DNA of 64,000 bases from Bin5 sp965242905 (GTDB lineage: Bacteria; Chloroflexota; Anaerolineae; Caldilineales; Caldilineaceae), in assembly GCA_965242905.1 (NCBI GenBank), contig CBDETM010000002.1, forward strand, positions 2,170,001 to 2,234,000, in the 5' to 3' direction. Shown piece after piece: positions 1 to 7,665 of this stretch. The translations under genes were made by a program, and so were the position numbers. A model generated the notes under the pieces. The model made no database searches, was not told the origin of the DNA, and was given only the letters and a program-made list of their open reading frames with translations. How positions within the stretch are numbered: position 1 is the stretch's first letter; every line of letters starts with the position of its first letter.

Positions 1-98
1 ACAAACAGTGCGCCCGCACACAGCGCCAGCACACGCAAGACCGATCTCCTCAAGCTGACCTGGCGAACAGGTGGCGTAAATGTCGATTTCATTCGCAT
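1..98 (-). CDS. N-terminus of a secreted protein (partial, runs off left edge)
   Basis: On the minus strand an AAGGAGAG ribosome-binding site at about 110-117 precedes an ATG at 98, with a second in-frame ATG at 92. The 32 readable codons give a basic stretch containing RRSVLR followed by a hydrophobic run (VLALCAGALFV), which is the shape of a Sec signal peptide. Nothing of the mature protein lies in the window, so its function cannot be named. The start is supported mainly by the ribosome-binding site and the signal-peptide pattern. Confidence 0.5.
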   Translation of the reverse strand, partial: MRMKSTFTPPVRQVSLRRSVLRVLALCAGALF

Positions 99-662
99 CG
101 GCAAAAAACTCTCCTTACATAGCAAACGCTCCGCTACCCCATAAGGACAGCGGACAGGTGTGGCACTATGCATCTATCATATCAGGTGCCGCAAATCGGC
201 GAAAGTCGCGTTTCAGGGGGCGCATAATGGGATAAGAGATCGCTCAAGAAAAGCCCTCGCGCTCCCTCTCTTTACACTTGACCACCACGAATACGTCCAA
301 ACTGATGTGTCGAAACCTGTTAGGCGACTCGTCCCAGCCTTGGGGACGCATCGTCCTCGCGTCGTGTATCCGCATCTCCCCCCACACCCCGTAGGGGCAC
401 ACCTTGTGGGTGCCCTGGTGACTGACCCACCATTGTGCGTGCTTTGTGTAACTTTGTGCCTTTCGTGGATTGACCACACTATAGGATCTGCAAATTTCAG
501 GTCAGACAAGCGTCAAAGGCTCCTGGTCAATGTCTGGTATGATATCCATAAGGAAGTTCGTTCCGTTGTGCTGCGAATGCAGTTTTCAGGAGTCAGAACT
601 TGCTGTCAACACAGCGGCTCACTGAAAACCAGACACCAGACTGAGCTCCAGCCCAAAGTCCT
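99..662. other. Gene-free stretch holding dispersed repeats
   Basis: I see no convincing gene here; open frames on both strands lack recognisable domains. It carries a palindromic GTAGGGGCAC element (391-416), a stretch built from degenerate repeats of the kind CTTTGTG/CTTTCGTGGAT (about 441-470), and a segment (468-526) that recurs at 41677-41734. No toxin gene precedes the antitoxin that starts at 663. Confidence 0.5.
391..526. repeat. Composite dispersed repeat, copy 1 (palindrome plus 59-bp tail)
   Basis: A palindrome (GTAGGGGCACACC, short loop, GGGTGCCC) at 391-416 is followed after 51 bp by a 59-bp segment at 468-526. Both parts recur in the same order at 41612-41734. The tails align from GATTGAC through TTCAGGTCAGACAA to CTCCTGG with scattered substitutions. 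The palindrome alone occurs again at 13471 and 38543. No coding capacity or transposase is linked to it. Confidence 0.7.
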
Positions 663-950
663 ATGAATACACCTATTACACCCGGTGAAATTCTCTTGGA
701 GGAGTACCTCAAACCAATGGGGATCTCTCAAAACGCAATGGCTCGCGCCATCGGAATTTCCTCGCAGGCGATCAACGAAATTGTCCATGGCAAGCGTTCA
801 ATTACACCTGCCATGTCGATTCGTTTCGGCGCCTTCTTCGGGCAGTCAGAAGAATTCTGGCACGGACTCCAAATTGAATGCGATTCTCGCCAGAAGACCA
901 GGGCAACTTCCAGTGAGCAGGCCCCGTCCTTCACTGCCAAGCCTCGGTGA
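663..950 (+). CDS. higA: HigA-like antitoxin, no toxin partner
   Basis: A 95-residue protein with the helix-turn-helix typical of HigA/VapI addiction-module antidotes: the PGEILLEEYLKP opening, then GISQNAMARAIGISSQAINEIVHGKRSITP and the FFGQSEEFWHGLQ tail. Family members bind DNA and neutralise a RelE-fold HigB mRNA interferase normally encoded just upstream. No HigB-like frame is visible in the 560 bp upstream or the 100 bp downstream. The C-terminal about 20 residues (Ser, Thr, Lys rich) are longer than usual. I see no strong ribosome-binding site before the ATG. It may be a relic or a stand-alone antitoxin-like regulator. Confidence 0.8.
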   Translation: MNTPITPGEILLEEYLKPMGISQNAMARAIGISSQAINEIVHGKRSITPAMSIRFGAFFGQSEEFWHGLQIECDSRQKTRATSSEQAPSFTAKPR

Positions 951-1052
951 CTTTCATTTCATCAAGCAAGCATCCTGCGCCTCTGCAGTCGCCCCCGAGT
1001 GGTCAGGACACAAACTCTTCCCCACAGCGACACTCACGCACTACGCAACCTT

Positions 1053-1961
1053 CTACTGTCTCGGCGCCCGAAAACCGTTCGCCTCCGCCTCCGCCCGCGT
1101 ACAGAACCAGCGATCGCCTTCCCCCTCCCTCATGTTCACCCGCGCGTAGGATGACGACTCCCCCTCCACATGATAGATCTTCGTATCCCTTCTCGTGTTT
1201 ACATTGCCCTTGATGCTGCATGACGGATCCGGCTGGCTGACACAACCCTGCGGGCAACCCGCGCCAACTACCTGCGTGGGAACGACCGTGGGCCTCGCCC
1301 CGATCTCACATGCCGACCACAACCCCACCCCCGCCAGCATCGCCTCCTCAGCCGCCGCTCGCGTCCTGTCCGCGTACTGGCCTGGGTTGCCATAATCGTT
1401 GTAAACGGCCAGCCCCTCCTCCAACAGCCGCACATTCCACAATTCACTGCCCTCGTCACCCTCGACCCACACATAGGCCAGCAAACGCTCGTACCTGTCC
1501 CGCCCCATCGGTTCAACCCGCACGCGCTGCCGCATCAATGTCTTCGTATAGTCCGAAGCCTGCGCGCCAAAGCACTCCTCCGGCCGGCTCGGATGCACCG
1601 TCTCCGGCGTATCTATATCCAGCAACCGCAGCGTCTCCTCCTCCCCGTTGTCGAACCGCACCGTCAACGTATCCCCGTCCGCCACCCGCACTACAACGCC
1701 CCACTCCCCATCCCCCGACGTGCTCTCCCTGCTTGATCCCTCCGTCGCAGTAGGCGCAGCCACCCGGGCACTCGTCTCCTCCGAGCCCGATACCCTCGTC
1801 GCCGTAGCCGCAGCCGGGCGCGTACTCGTCGCGGCCGTGGGAGCAGGCGACGGCGTCTCCACATCCCTGCCGCCATCCCCCTGCCCGCCGAGCGCGAAGC
1901 CAATGACCACACCGAGCAGTATGAGCGCCAGTACCAAGATGATATTTCTGATAAGTTTCAA
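1053..1961 (-). CDS. Membrane-anchored thermonuclease (SNase family)
   Basis: A 302-residue protein. Residues 1-26 form an uncleaved signal anchor, residues 30-85 are a Ser/Thr/Ala/Pro-rich spacer, and residues about 88-220 are a staphylococcal nuclease-like OB fold with ADGDTL, RLLDIDTPE (R112, D117, E120) and the DRYERLLAYV segment (R159), matching the catalytic Arg-Glu-Arg and calcium-binding positions of the family. A short C-terminal module follows (IKGN, KIYHVEG, RWFCTRAEAEANGFR) that is often attached to secreted SNases and carries Cys residues. It is probably an extracellular, calcium-dependent nuclease. The start is TTG at 1961 with GGAGAGA seven bases upstream. It stands alone on this strand. 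Confidence 0.85.
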   Translation of the reverse strand: MKLIRNIILVLALILLGVVIGFALGGQGDGGRDVETPSPAPTAATSTRPAAATATRVSGSEETSARVAAPTATEGSSRESTSGDGEWGVVVRVADGDTLTVRFDNGEEETLRLLDIDTPETVHPSRPEECFGAQASDYTKTLMRQRVRVEPMGRDRYERLLAYVWVEGDEGSELWNVRLLEEGLAVYNDYGNPGQYADRTRAAAEEAMLAGVGLWSACEIGARPTVVPTQVVGAGCPQGCVSQPDPSCSIKGNVNTRRDTKIYHVEGESSSYARVNMREGEGDRWFCTRAEAEANGFRAPRQ

Positions 1962-2334
1962 CGGCTGTCTCTCCGAATCAGTCCCTGATCACTGCTGTAC
2001 AAACCATCTTGCCTCTGCGCGCGCCTGTCCTCGTCTATGGGGTCAACACTGTATATTTCGTATGTTCCGTCTTTACAGTATCACGTTTACGGGATGCTGG
2101 AAGGAGAATTCAAGCCTCCGGCAGATGTGGCCCGGACGATATCGCGCCACCCCCGGGGCAATCCTCAAAGCGGCCAAACCAAAGACTACTCGGATTTCGT
2201 GAGATGCTCGAAAGAACGGAGTCGATACGATCCAGGGCGAGGCAACGAATGGTGATTGCGAGGCAAAGTGAATACAAAAGACGAAATGAAAAGAGAACTG
2301 ATTCTGCCGATATGTAATCTCCTGATTGGGTACT
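1962..2334. other. Gene-free stretch
   Basis: Between the thermonuclease start and the brnT remnant I see no recognisable gene, RNA or repeat. The short open frames on both strands have no family signature. The right-hand part could contain a more decayed 5' portion of brnT, but I could not find the expected N-terminal motif. Confidence 0.4.
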
Positions 2335-2503
2335 GGTTACGATGGTTTCCAGTGAGGAATACGAAGATCGCCACAATTGCAGCAAGCTACCTCTGTTTTC
2401 GGGTATGTGTTGCGGTGTATACTGAACAGGTAGCGGTAGAATCCATGTCATCGGCTTGCATAAGGCGACAAGAGAAGAGATAAGAAAATATGCCAAAACT
2501 TAA
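2335..2503 (+). pseudogene. brnT: brnT toxin remnant, frameshifted
   Basis: The C-terminal half of a BrnT-like ribonuclease toxin is readable only across frames. One frame gives a decayed SEEYEDR segment (about 2351-2371), a second gives FRVCVAVYTE (to 2426), and a third gives GRIHVIGLHKATREEIRKYA ending at the TAA at 2501-2503. Joined, these match the family pattern of a hydrophobic VxVVYTE strand followed by RIISARKATRxERxxY. The junction after YTE is explained by loss of one base in an Arg codon near 2427. The end overlaps the start of the antitoxin gene by 14 bp, as in intact brnTA operons. The N-terminal half is not recognisable. Confidence 0.65.
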
Positions 2504-2693
2504 ACCGGAAACGGTTTGGCCTTCAACATCTGAAGATAGTGAGATTCGTCGCGCCATCGCACACGATCCCGACACCCGGGAACTCTCTACTGAAGACTTT
2601 GAGAACATGCGCCCGGCATCCGAGGTTGCGCAACACTTGGTGGCTGCCTATCGACAACAGCACGAAAACAAAGCGAATGTAAATCCCGTATGA
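2490..2693 (+). CDS. brnA: BrnA-like antitoxin, C-terminally truncated
   Basis: A 67-residue protein matching the N-terminal half of BrnA-type antitoxins: PSTSEDSEIRRAIAHDPDTRELSTEDF then ENMRPASEVAQHLVAAYR. Full-length relatives continue into a C-terminal ribbon-helix-helix DNA-binding domain, which is absent. The last five codons (NVNPV) and the stop lie inside a dispersed repeat that also occurs at 28115, so the C-terminus was probably lost at that repeat. The cognate toxin just upstream is a frameshifted wreck. The toxin-binding part might still fold, but autoregulation by DNA binding should be lost. Confidence 0.65.
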   Translation: MPKLKPETVWPSTSEDSEIRRAIAHDPDTRELSTEDFENMRPASEVAQHLVAAYRQQHENKANVNPV

Positions 2694-2766
2694 CACCCAG
2701 ACTCTTCGCGCGCATCACGCAGTGGTATTGCGCCTGCCAAGTCTGCCTTTACGCAATACGCAATAC
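2679..2766 (+). repeat. Dispersed GTAAATCCCGTATGA element, copy 1
   Basis: Starts with GTAAATCCCGTATGA, shared exactly with 28115-28129, and continues with weaker similarity (CAGAC...CTGCC then CTTTACGCAATACGCAATA against CTCTACGCAATAGGCAAG). It provides the stop codon of the truncated brnA. Confidence 0.6.
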
Positions 2767-2843
2767 GTAACACGCCAATAGCGGGTCTTCGAACTAAACG
2801 CACATTAGGCCGGTAATCCCAATTCTCCTCCCGACCCATCCCC

Positions 2844-3473
2844 CTACCCCGGCGCCTCCACCCCCCGCCTCATCAGCGCCGAAAGCACATCGAACCGCTC
2901 CCGCAGCGGCTCCCACACGCGCTCCCTGTGCAGCTCCGCCAGCGCCAGGATGCGCGCGTCCTCTTTGTCCGGGTAATAGCGCCGCCGATACCCGACCGCC
3001 TCGAAACCGGCCCTGCGGTACAGACGCAGTGCGATCTCGTTGCTGACCCGCACCTCCAGCGTAGCCGTATGCGCGCCCTCCTCCCGCCCCAGCGCCAGCA
3101 GCGCCAGCAACAGCCACTCGCCGATCGACCGCCCGCGCCACGCCGGCTGCACCGCAATCGTGACAATGTGCATCTCCGCGCCGAACAGCATAAAGCCGCC
3201 CTGCGCGATCAGCGCCGGCACTGCCACCCCCGTCGCCCGAACCCCCGCCACCGGCGCCGGCCCAACCTTCAGATAGCGGCTGCGGCTGTTACGCGTCAGT
3301 TCACTATGGTAGGTAGCCAGCGTCCACGGGCTGGGAAAGCTGACCTTCTCCAGCTCCATCACGCTCTTCAGATCGGTCAGCCTCAGCGGCCCGATCGCCA
3401 GCGGGCACGTCTGCGGGCCAACCCGATCGCGCGCAATGGGTTGTTTCTTCTTCCAGTTCAGAAAGTTAGCCAT
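2844..3473 (-). CDS. rimI: GNAT acetyltransferase RimI (ribosomal protein S18 N-acetylase)
   Basis: A GNAT-fold N-acetyltransferase of 209 residues, longer than the roughly 150 of typical RimI because of an N-terminal extension of about 25 residues and a C-terminal tail of about 30. Visible family features are LRLTDLKSVMELEKVSFPSPWT near the start, the acetyl-CoA loop region (VQPAWRGRSIGEWLLLALL) and LEVRVSNEIALRLYRRAGFEAVGYRRRYY. RimI acetylates the N-terminal Ala of ribosomal protein S18 using acetyl-CoA. It follows tsaB by 68 bp on the same strand, the usual tsaB-rimI pairing, which supports the RimI call over other GNATs. Confidence 0.85.
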   Translation of the reverse strand: MANFLNWKKKQPIARDRVGPQTCPLAIGPLRLTDLKSVMELEKVSFPSPWTLATYHSELTRNSRSRYLKVGPAPVAGVRATGVAVPALIAQGGFMLFGAEMHIVTIAVQPAWRGRSIGEWLLLALLALGREEGAHTATLEVRVSNEIALRLYRRAGFEAVGYRRRYYPDKEDARILALAELHRERVWEPLRERFDVLSALMRRGVEAPG

Positions 3474-3541
3474 CGGACACTGGCATACACCAACGGAGCC
3501 GGGCGCCGCCTGCCGCCCGGCTCCTGTTCACTGGTTTCTGC

Positions 3542-4303
3542 CTACTGGGGTGGACGCAAATAGAGTGGCTGCAGCGTCGCGGTCACCGCCGGTGAGCCGG
3601 CGCGCAGGTGGCGTATCGCCAGGCGGGCCAACCCCTCCCCCCGGGTCTCTGTCAAGTCGGCCAGCTCGACTCCCGCGCCGTTTTGGGGACGGGCGGCGTT
3701 CTTGTACGCCCCCGGCAGATCGAATTCAGCGGCCGGATCGATGCAGCGGACGTGGGCCAGCCCCCGCAAATCCTGCCGCAGAGCACTGCTCAACTCGCCC
3801 ACCAGCCACACAGGACGCCTATCCGCCCGCAGCTCATCAACCAGCGCCGCCGCCTGCCCTGCCCGGTGTTCATCAACGTCCGGCAGCCACAGCAGGTCAT
3901 CAGCCGGCGCCGCGGCCCAATTGAAGCGTCCCCGCCCCGCCTGCAGAACAGGCCACACATCCGCGCCCGGCGCCGCCAGCGGCACAAACCGCGCCGCGGT
4001 CACGCTCAACACCGGCAAACCGATCAACTCGGGCGGCTCCGGCAGCCCCAGGGCAATCCCCTTCACAACGCTGATACCAATCCGCACGCCCGTAAAACTG
4101 CCCGGCCCCGTCGTAACTGCCAAAATACCGATGTCGTCCATAACCGCGCCGGCCTGCGCAAGCACATCCGCCACCGCCGGCAGCGTCTCCTCCGTCTGTC
4201 GCCGCCGCGACCGCCACACCTTCTCAGCCAGCACTGCGCCCCCCGCCGGGTCAAACAGCACAACCGTACAAATCGAGGCACCTACATCAAGAGCAAGCAA
4301 CAT
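3542..4303 (-). CDS. tsaB: tRNA threonylcarbamoyladenosine biosynthesis protein TsaB
   Basis: A 253-residue ASKHA-fold protein. The N-terminus reads LLALDVGASICTVVLFD and the diagnostic segment VTTGPGSFTGVRIGISVVKGIALG lies at about residues 65-90. TsaB is the non-catalytic partner that dimerises with TsaD in making the t6A modification at position 37 of ANN-decoding tRNAs. It is the first gene of a probable two-gene operon with rimI. tsaD and tsaE are not in the window. The length is at the long end of the family, with the extra residues in the C-terminal half. Confidence 0.9.
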   Translation of the reverse strand: MLLALDVGASICTVVLFDPAGGAVLAEKVWRSRRRQTEETLPAVADVLAQAGAVMDDIGILAVTTGPGSFTGVRIGISVVKGIALGLPEPPELIGLPVLSVTAARFVPLAAPGADVWPVLQAGRGRFNWAAAPADDLLWLPDVDEHRAGQAAALVDELRADRRPVWLVGELSSALRQDLRGLAHVRCIDPAAEFDLPGAYKNAARPQNGAGVELADLTETRGEGLARLAIRHLRAGSPAVTATLQPLYLRPPQ

Positions 4304-4367
4304 ATACTAGAGGTTCGTCGCCGCTGCCCGGCCGGCGAGGTTTACTGACTACTGACTACTGCAGTCC

Positions 4368-5783
4368 TCAGTCGGCAAGTCCCTGATCGTCCCCCGCACC
4401 CCGCGCCAGAACCGGCATCGGCCTGTGGTGGACTACAGGCGTAACGATCCCGTCAACCAGTTCACGCGTGCCCACAACATTCAACTTCTCATAGAAAAAC
4501 GCATAGTGCTCTTCCACACCCGCAAAGATCGCCTCCACCCGCTCCGGCGGCAGCGCCCACAGCTCCGGCTTGAACGGCCCCAGCGCCTTCTTGCGCGTCT
4601 TCAGATGAAATACCAGGTCGGAATCATTCGCCCCGCGCTCGTCCGCGTGATGAGCCTCCAGATGCGCGTACATCTCCTGCCGCAACGAGTCGGGCAGACT
4701 GGGATGGTCCAGGAAAGTGTTGGTGAAACCCGTCGCCAGGTGAATCTCAATCGTCTGCGTCTCCGGAAACTTGCTGAACAACTCTTCCGGCAGCGTGCTC
4801 GCCCCATGCTGGACCGCGCCTCCGGACCCATGGAACCGCGCGCGCTCGCCCAGGTCTTCCAGCGTATTGAAATCCACCGCTACGTCGGCCTGCGTACCGT
4901 CCGGCAGCAGTATCCCGCCGTGGGCCGTGCCCGTGGCCACACTGATCTTGCTCAGCCCCGCGTAGTCGCCCAGCTCGCCCAGCGCAGCCTTGTAGCCGTG
5001 GATATACGCGTCCAGCTCCGGCACCGTCGAGTTCTTTTCCCCCACTTCGCCAATCTCGCCGCCCAGGCTGATCGTGACGCCCTCCGGCTCCAGATCGCGG
5101 ATAAACTTGGTCAGCATCGCCGAGCGCAGGTAGTTGTCCCGCTGCTGCTCGTCCAGAGAAGGCGGCTCCAGCGTCACCAGCGTGCTCGTATCGATGTCAA
5201 TATTCCAGTATCCAGCTGCCACCGCCTTCTTTGCCAGCGCCTTCACCTCGTTCAATGCGCCGTCCGGGTCCGACCCGTACTTCTTGCCGTCTACCTGAAA
5301 GTGATCGCCCTGGATGAAAATAGGCCCCCGGTATCCCTCTTTGATGGCCGCCGCGATCAGAACAGCCGAAAACTCGGCCGGCTCCTGAAATGTGTAACCC
5401 ATCTCGCTGCGCGCGATCTCAAAAATGAACGCCCCCGTCTGCGTACGCTGCGCCGCCCGGTACGCGGCCCGCCCCGCCTCGTACGTGGAAAAACGCATGT
5501 TCATCGCCGGTACCGTCCGGTTCGTCCATGCGTTGTCCGCCCTCGCCATGTAAAACTCATGAATGCTGGCCGGGCACGCGCCCATAAGCTGCCCCAACTC
5601 CCAGATCAGCCAGCGGCTGAACGTCTTCACCGGGAACGTCCCGAAAACCGCATCCCGCACCAGCGTATCGATCAGACCGGCGCGCACCCTCTCCGCGTCC
5701 AGCAGCTCCACGCGCCCGCCGTCCTCAATGCCCACCGCGCCCTTCAGACTGCGGCGCAGTTCGTAGACCGATTCATGTATCAC
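4368..5783 (-). CDS. Class II fructose-bisphosphate aldolase family protein (long form)
   Basis: A 471-residue TIM-barrel protein of the class II, zinc-dependent aldolase family. Family features are IFIQGDHFQVDG (metal-binding His), YWNIDIDTSTL, SLGGEIGEVG, TGTAHGG, FHGSGGAVQHGAS (metal and phosphate binding) and IEIHLATGFTN. It is about 130-170 residues longer than ordinary FbaA/GatY. The additional material includes an N-terminal domain (about 1-110) and a C-terminal FHLKTRKKALGPFKPELW segment. The substrate may be fructose-1,6-bisphosphate or tagatose-bisphosphate; the sequence alone does not decide. It lies upstream of tsaB on the same strand, 64 bp away. Confidence 0.8.
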   Translation of the reverse strand: MIHESVYELRRSLKGAVGIEDGGRVELLDAERVRAGLIDTLVRDAVFGTFPVKTFSRWLIWELGQLMGACPASIHEFYMARADNAWTNRTVPAMNMRFSTYEAGRAAYRAAQRTQTGAFIFEIARSEMGYTFQEPAEFSAVLIAAAIKEGYRGPIFIQGDHFQVDGKKYGSDPDGALNEVKALAKKAVAAGYWNIDIDTSTLVTLEPPSLDEQQRDNYLRSAMLTKFIRDLEPEGVTISLGGEIGEVGEKNSTVPELDAYIHGYKAALGELGDYAGLSKISVATGTAHGGILLPDGTQADVAVDFNTLEDLGERARFHGSGGAVQHGASTLPEELFSKFPETQTIEIHLATGFTNTFLDHPSLPDSLRQEMYAHLEAHHADERGANDSDLVFHLKTRKKALGPFKPELWALPPERVEAIFAGVEEHYAFFYEKLNVVGTRELVDGIVTPVVHHRPMPVLARGAGDDQGLAD

Positions 5784-5865
5784 AGCTGTTCCTCTCGTGT
5801 AATTTCAAACAGGGGGCCTGACTGCTGGTGCAAACACAGTTGCAACGGAACAGAGTCCACCGATT

Positions 5866-5895
5866 TTGACCGCGTTTTGACGCATCCGGTAGAAT
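5866..5895 (+). promoter_or_regulatory. Predicted sigma-70 promoter for nfo
   Basis: TTGACC at 5866-5871 and TAGAAT at 5890-5895 are separated by 18 bp, placing a start near 5902, about 110 bp before the nfo ATG. A TTTTGACGC copy of the -35 area follows at 5875. This was read by eye only. Confidence 0.4.
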
Positions 5896-6013
5896 AGCAG
5901 AAACCAGATGAGAGTGAAAAACTGGTTTCCAGGCTTCATAGAGGTTCCGGGACCCCTCGGCATCACTGAAAACCAGCAACCCGCTACCAAGTACCCCACC
6001 CCGGAGGCATTCC

Positions 6014-6913
6014 ATGTCAGGACTCAAACTCGGCGCGCATATGTCGATCGCAGGTGGCGTGAGCAACGCGCTAGACGCGGCCGCGGACGTACAAAGCAAC
6101 GCCGTCCAGGTCTTTATGAAGAGCAACCGCCAGTGGAAAGGTCCGCAGATAAAGGAAGAGGATGTCTCCCGTTGGAACGAACAGATGCCCGCCCTGGGCG
6201 TCGCCTATGCCGTCAGCCACGCCTCCTATCTCATCAACCTCGCCTCGCCCAAAGATGATCTGTGGGAAAAAAGCGTCGCCGCCTTTGCCGATGAATTGGA
6301 GCGCGCCCACGCCTACGACATCCGCCACGTGGTCCTCCATCCCGGCGCGCACACCGGCAGCGGCGAAGAAGCCGGCATGCAGCGCATCGCCGACGCCCTC
6401 AACCGCATCCACGCCCAGCTCCCCCAATGCAGCGGCGTCATCACCCTGCTCGAGCTCATGGCCGGCCAGGGCACCACCTTGGGCTACACCTTCGCCCAGC
6501 TGGCCCGCATCATCGAACTGGTCGAGGACAAAGAGCGCGTCGGCGTCTGTCTCGACACCTGCCACGCCCTCGCCGCCGGCTACGACTTCCGCACCGCCGA
6601 GGGCTACGAGGCCATGATGACCGAGCTCGAAGAGACCGTCGGCATCGACAGCGTCGGCTGCTGGCACTTCAACGACAGCTCGAATGATCACGGCAGCCGC
6701 AAAGACCGCCACGAGCACATCGGCGAAGGCTTCGTCGGCGTAGAGGGCTTCCGCCACATCCTAAACGACCTCCGCTGGGACGGCGTCCCCATGCTCCTCG
6801 AAACGCCCAAAAAAGAAGACGGCGACGGCAAAGACGAGCAGAACCTCCGCGCCCTCGCCGCCCTCGTAACCGACCCCACCCGCCTCCCCAAAGGCCTCCG
6901 CCCCACCGCATGA
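6014..6913 (+). CDS. nfo: Endonuclease IV (AP endonuclease)
   Basis: A 299-residue TIM-barrel DNA-repair nuclease that cuts 5' of abasic sites. Visible features are the GAHMSIAGGVSNAL opening, VLHPGAHTGSG, LLELMAGQGTTLG, VGVCLDTCHALAAGYDFR, CWHFNDSSNDHGSRKDRHEHIGEGFVG and VPMLLETPK; together they supply the His, Glu and Asp ligands of the trinuclear zinc site. The length is normal for bacterial Nfo. A decayed copy of the region around VCLDTCHALAAG lies 14 kb downstream at 20811-20966. The gene stands alone with its own likely promoter at 5866. Confidence 0.95.
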   Translation: MSGLKLGAHMSIAGGVSNALDAAADVQSNAVQVFMKSNRQWKGPQIKEEDVSRWNEQMPALGVAYAVSHASYLINLASPKDDLWEKSVAAFADELERAHAYDIRHVVLHPGAHTGSGEEAGMQRIADALNRIHAQLPQCSGVITLLELMAGQGTTLGYTFAQLARIIELVEDKERVGVCLDTCHALAAGYDFRTAEGYEAMMTELEETVGIDSVGCWHFNDSSNDHGSRKDRHEHIGEGFVGVEGFRHILNDLRWDGVPMLLETPKKEDGDGKDEQNLRALAALVTDPTRLPKGLRPTA

Positions 6914-6964
6914 CCCAGCACGCCCACTAACCCCTGGCCCCCAGCCCCTAACCCCTGCAGTTCC

Positions 6965-7020
6965 GGGCGGTCGGGCCTTCGGCCTTCCCTTGTGCAGGGG
7001 CTGCGCCCCCGCAACGCCCC
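6965..7020. repeat. 59-bp dispersed repeat, copy 1 (divergent)
   Basis: The most divergent of five copies (others at 19204, 35364, 47388 and 55404). It keeps the outer GGGCG/CGCCC pair, a GGGCC-loop-GGCCT hairpin and a GC-rich second hairpin. Its right flank, to about 7110, resembles the right flank of copy 3 (for example CTAGCCA, CAGTGTCT and GAGCCACCGACC-type pieces). It lies between the nfo stop and the first LRR gene. Confidence 0.75.
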
Positions 7021-7239
7021 CCTCTGGCTAGCCACCGTGTTTATTCTTCTCCACCAACGTGGCTAGCCAACAGTGTCTCCTCCCCCTCTTGCCGTCTCAA
7101 GCCACCGACCACTGCCTTTCACCAGTCCACCTCCAACAGCCGCTACAACTCTCCGTCGCTACACTCAAGCTTCGGCCCTGGTCGTCTCAAATGTCCTTCC
7201 AGTTCTTTGCACATGCCATCAACCAGCACATACACCCTA

Positions 7240-7269
7240 TAGACAGAAGTCGTCAAAGTGGGCTATCAT
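7240..7269 (+). promoter_or_regulatory. Predicted promoter of the first LRR gene (conserved with second)
   Basis: TAGACA (7240-7245) and TATCAT (7264-7269) are separated by 18 bp. The same arrangement, TAGACG-18-TATCAC, occurs at 13578-13607 upstream of the second LRR gene, inside an otherwise diverged but alignable region. Conservation between paralogues supports a promoter. The -35 hexamer is far from the sigma-70 consensus. Confidence 0.4.
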
Positions 7270-7281
7270 TCGATTGGTCCT

Positions 7282-7331
7282 CCTGGTGAGCTACCTTGGT
7301 TGATGGAGACTTCCAAAGTTATCTCACCAGG
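7282..7331 (+). promoter_or_regulatory. Structured 5' leader hairpin of the first LRR gene
   Basis: CCTGGTGAG (7282-7290) pairs with CTCACCAGG (7323-7331), enclosing a 32-nt segment that contains a small TGGA/TCCA hairpin. The region begins about 13 nt after the predicted -10 and is followed by GGGACTTTTTT, so it could also act as an attenuator. The second LRR gene has the matching hairpin CTGTTGAG/CTCAACAG with a compensatory pair change. I do not recognise it as a known riboswitch. Confidence 0.45.
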
Positions 7332-7665
7332 GGACTTTTTTCAAACGCCTTCTGGCATAAGGCCTCACCGTGTATTTTTCGGAACTGTGGTATCGTGCCC
7401 CATACAAAAAGTATATGTCAATAATTATTCAAGATTTCTCTATTGGCACATACCAATGCGCCTGTTGATAGGCTCACTTAGTTAAGAAAGCAACGTTGCA
7501 TTATCGTAAAGCTGTCTTCGATCTCAGACCGGATATAATGAGGAGGCTCCAAACGCAGGGCCCGGCACTGTGACAATCGCACGGACTGTGAGACGTGAGA
7601 ATCAGGCCCGTGTCTGGTCCCCATCCTGTCACGATCTACCGTACATACCTGGACAGAAGGCACCG

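Noticed and set aside
2009..2317. Overlapping frames upstream of the brnT remnant
   Set aside because: No recognisable domain, and frames conflict with one another.
4425..5897. 490-codon plus-strand frame opposite the aldolase
   Set aside because: Arg/His/Pro-rich translation typical of the complement of GC-rich coding DNA; the aldolase on the other strand has clear motifs.
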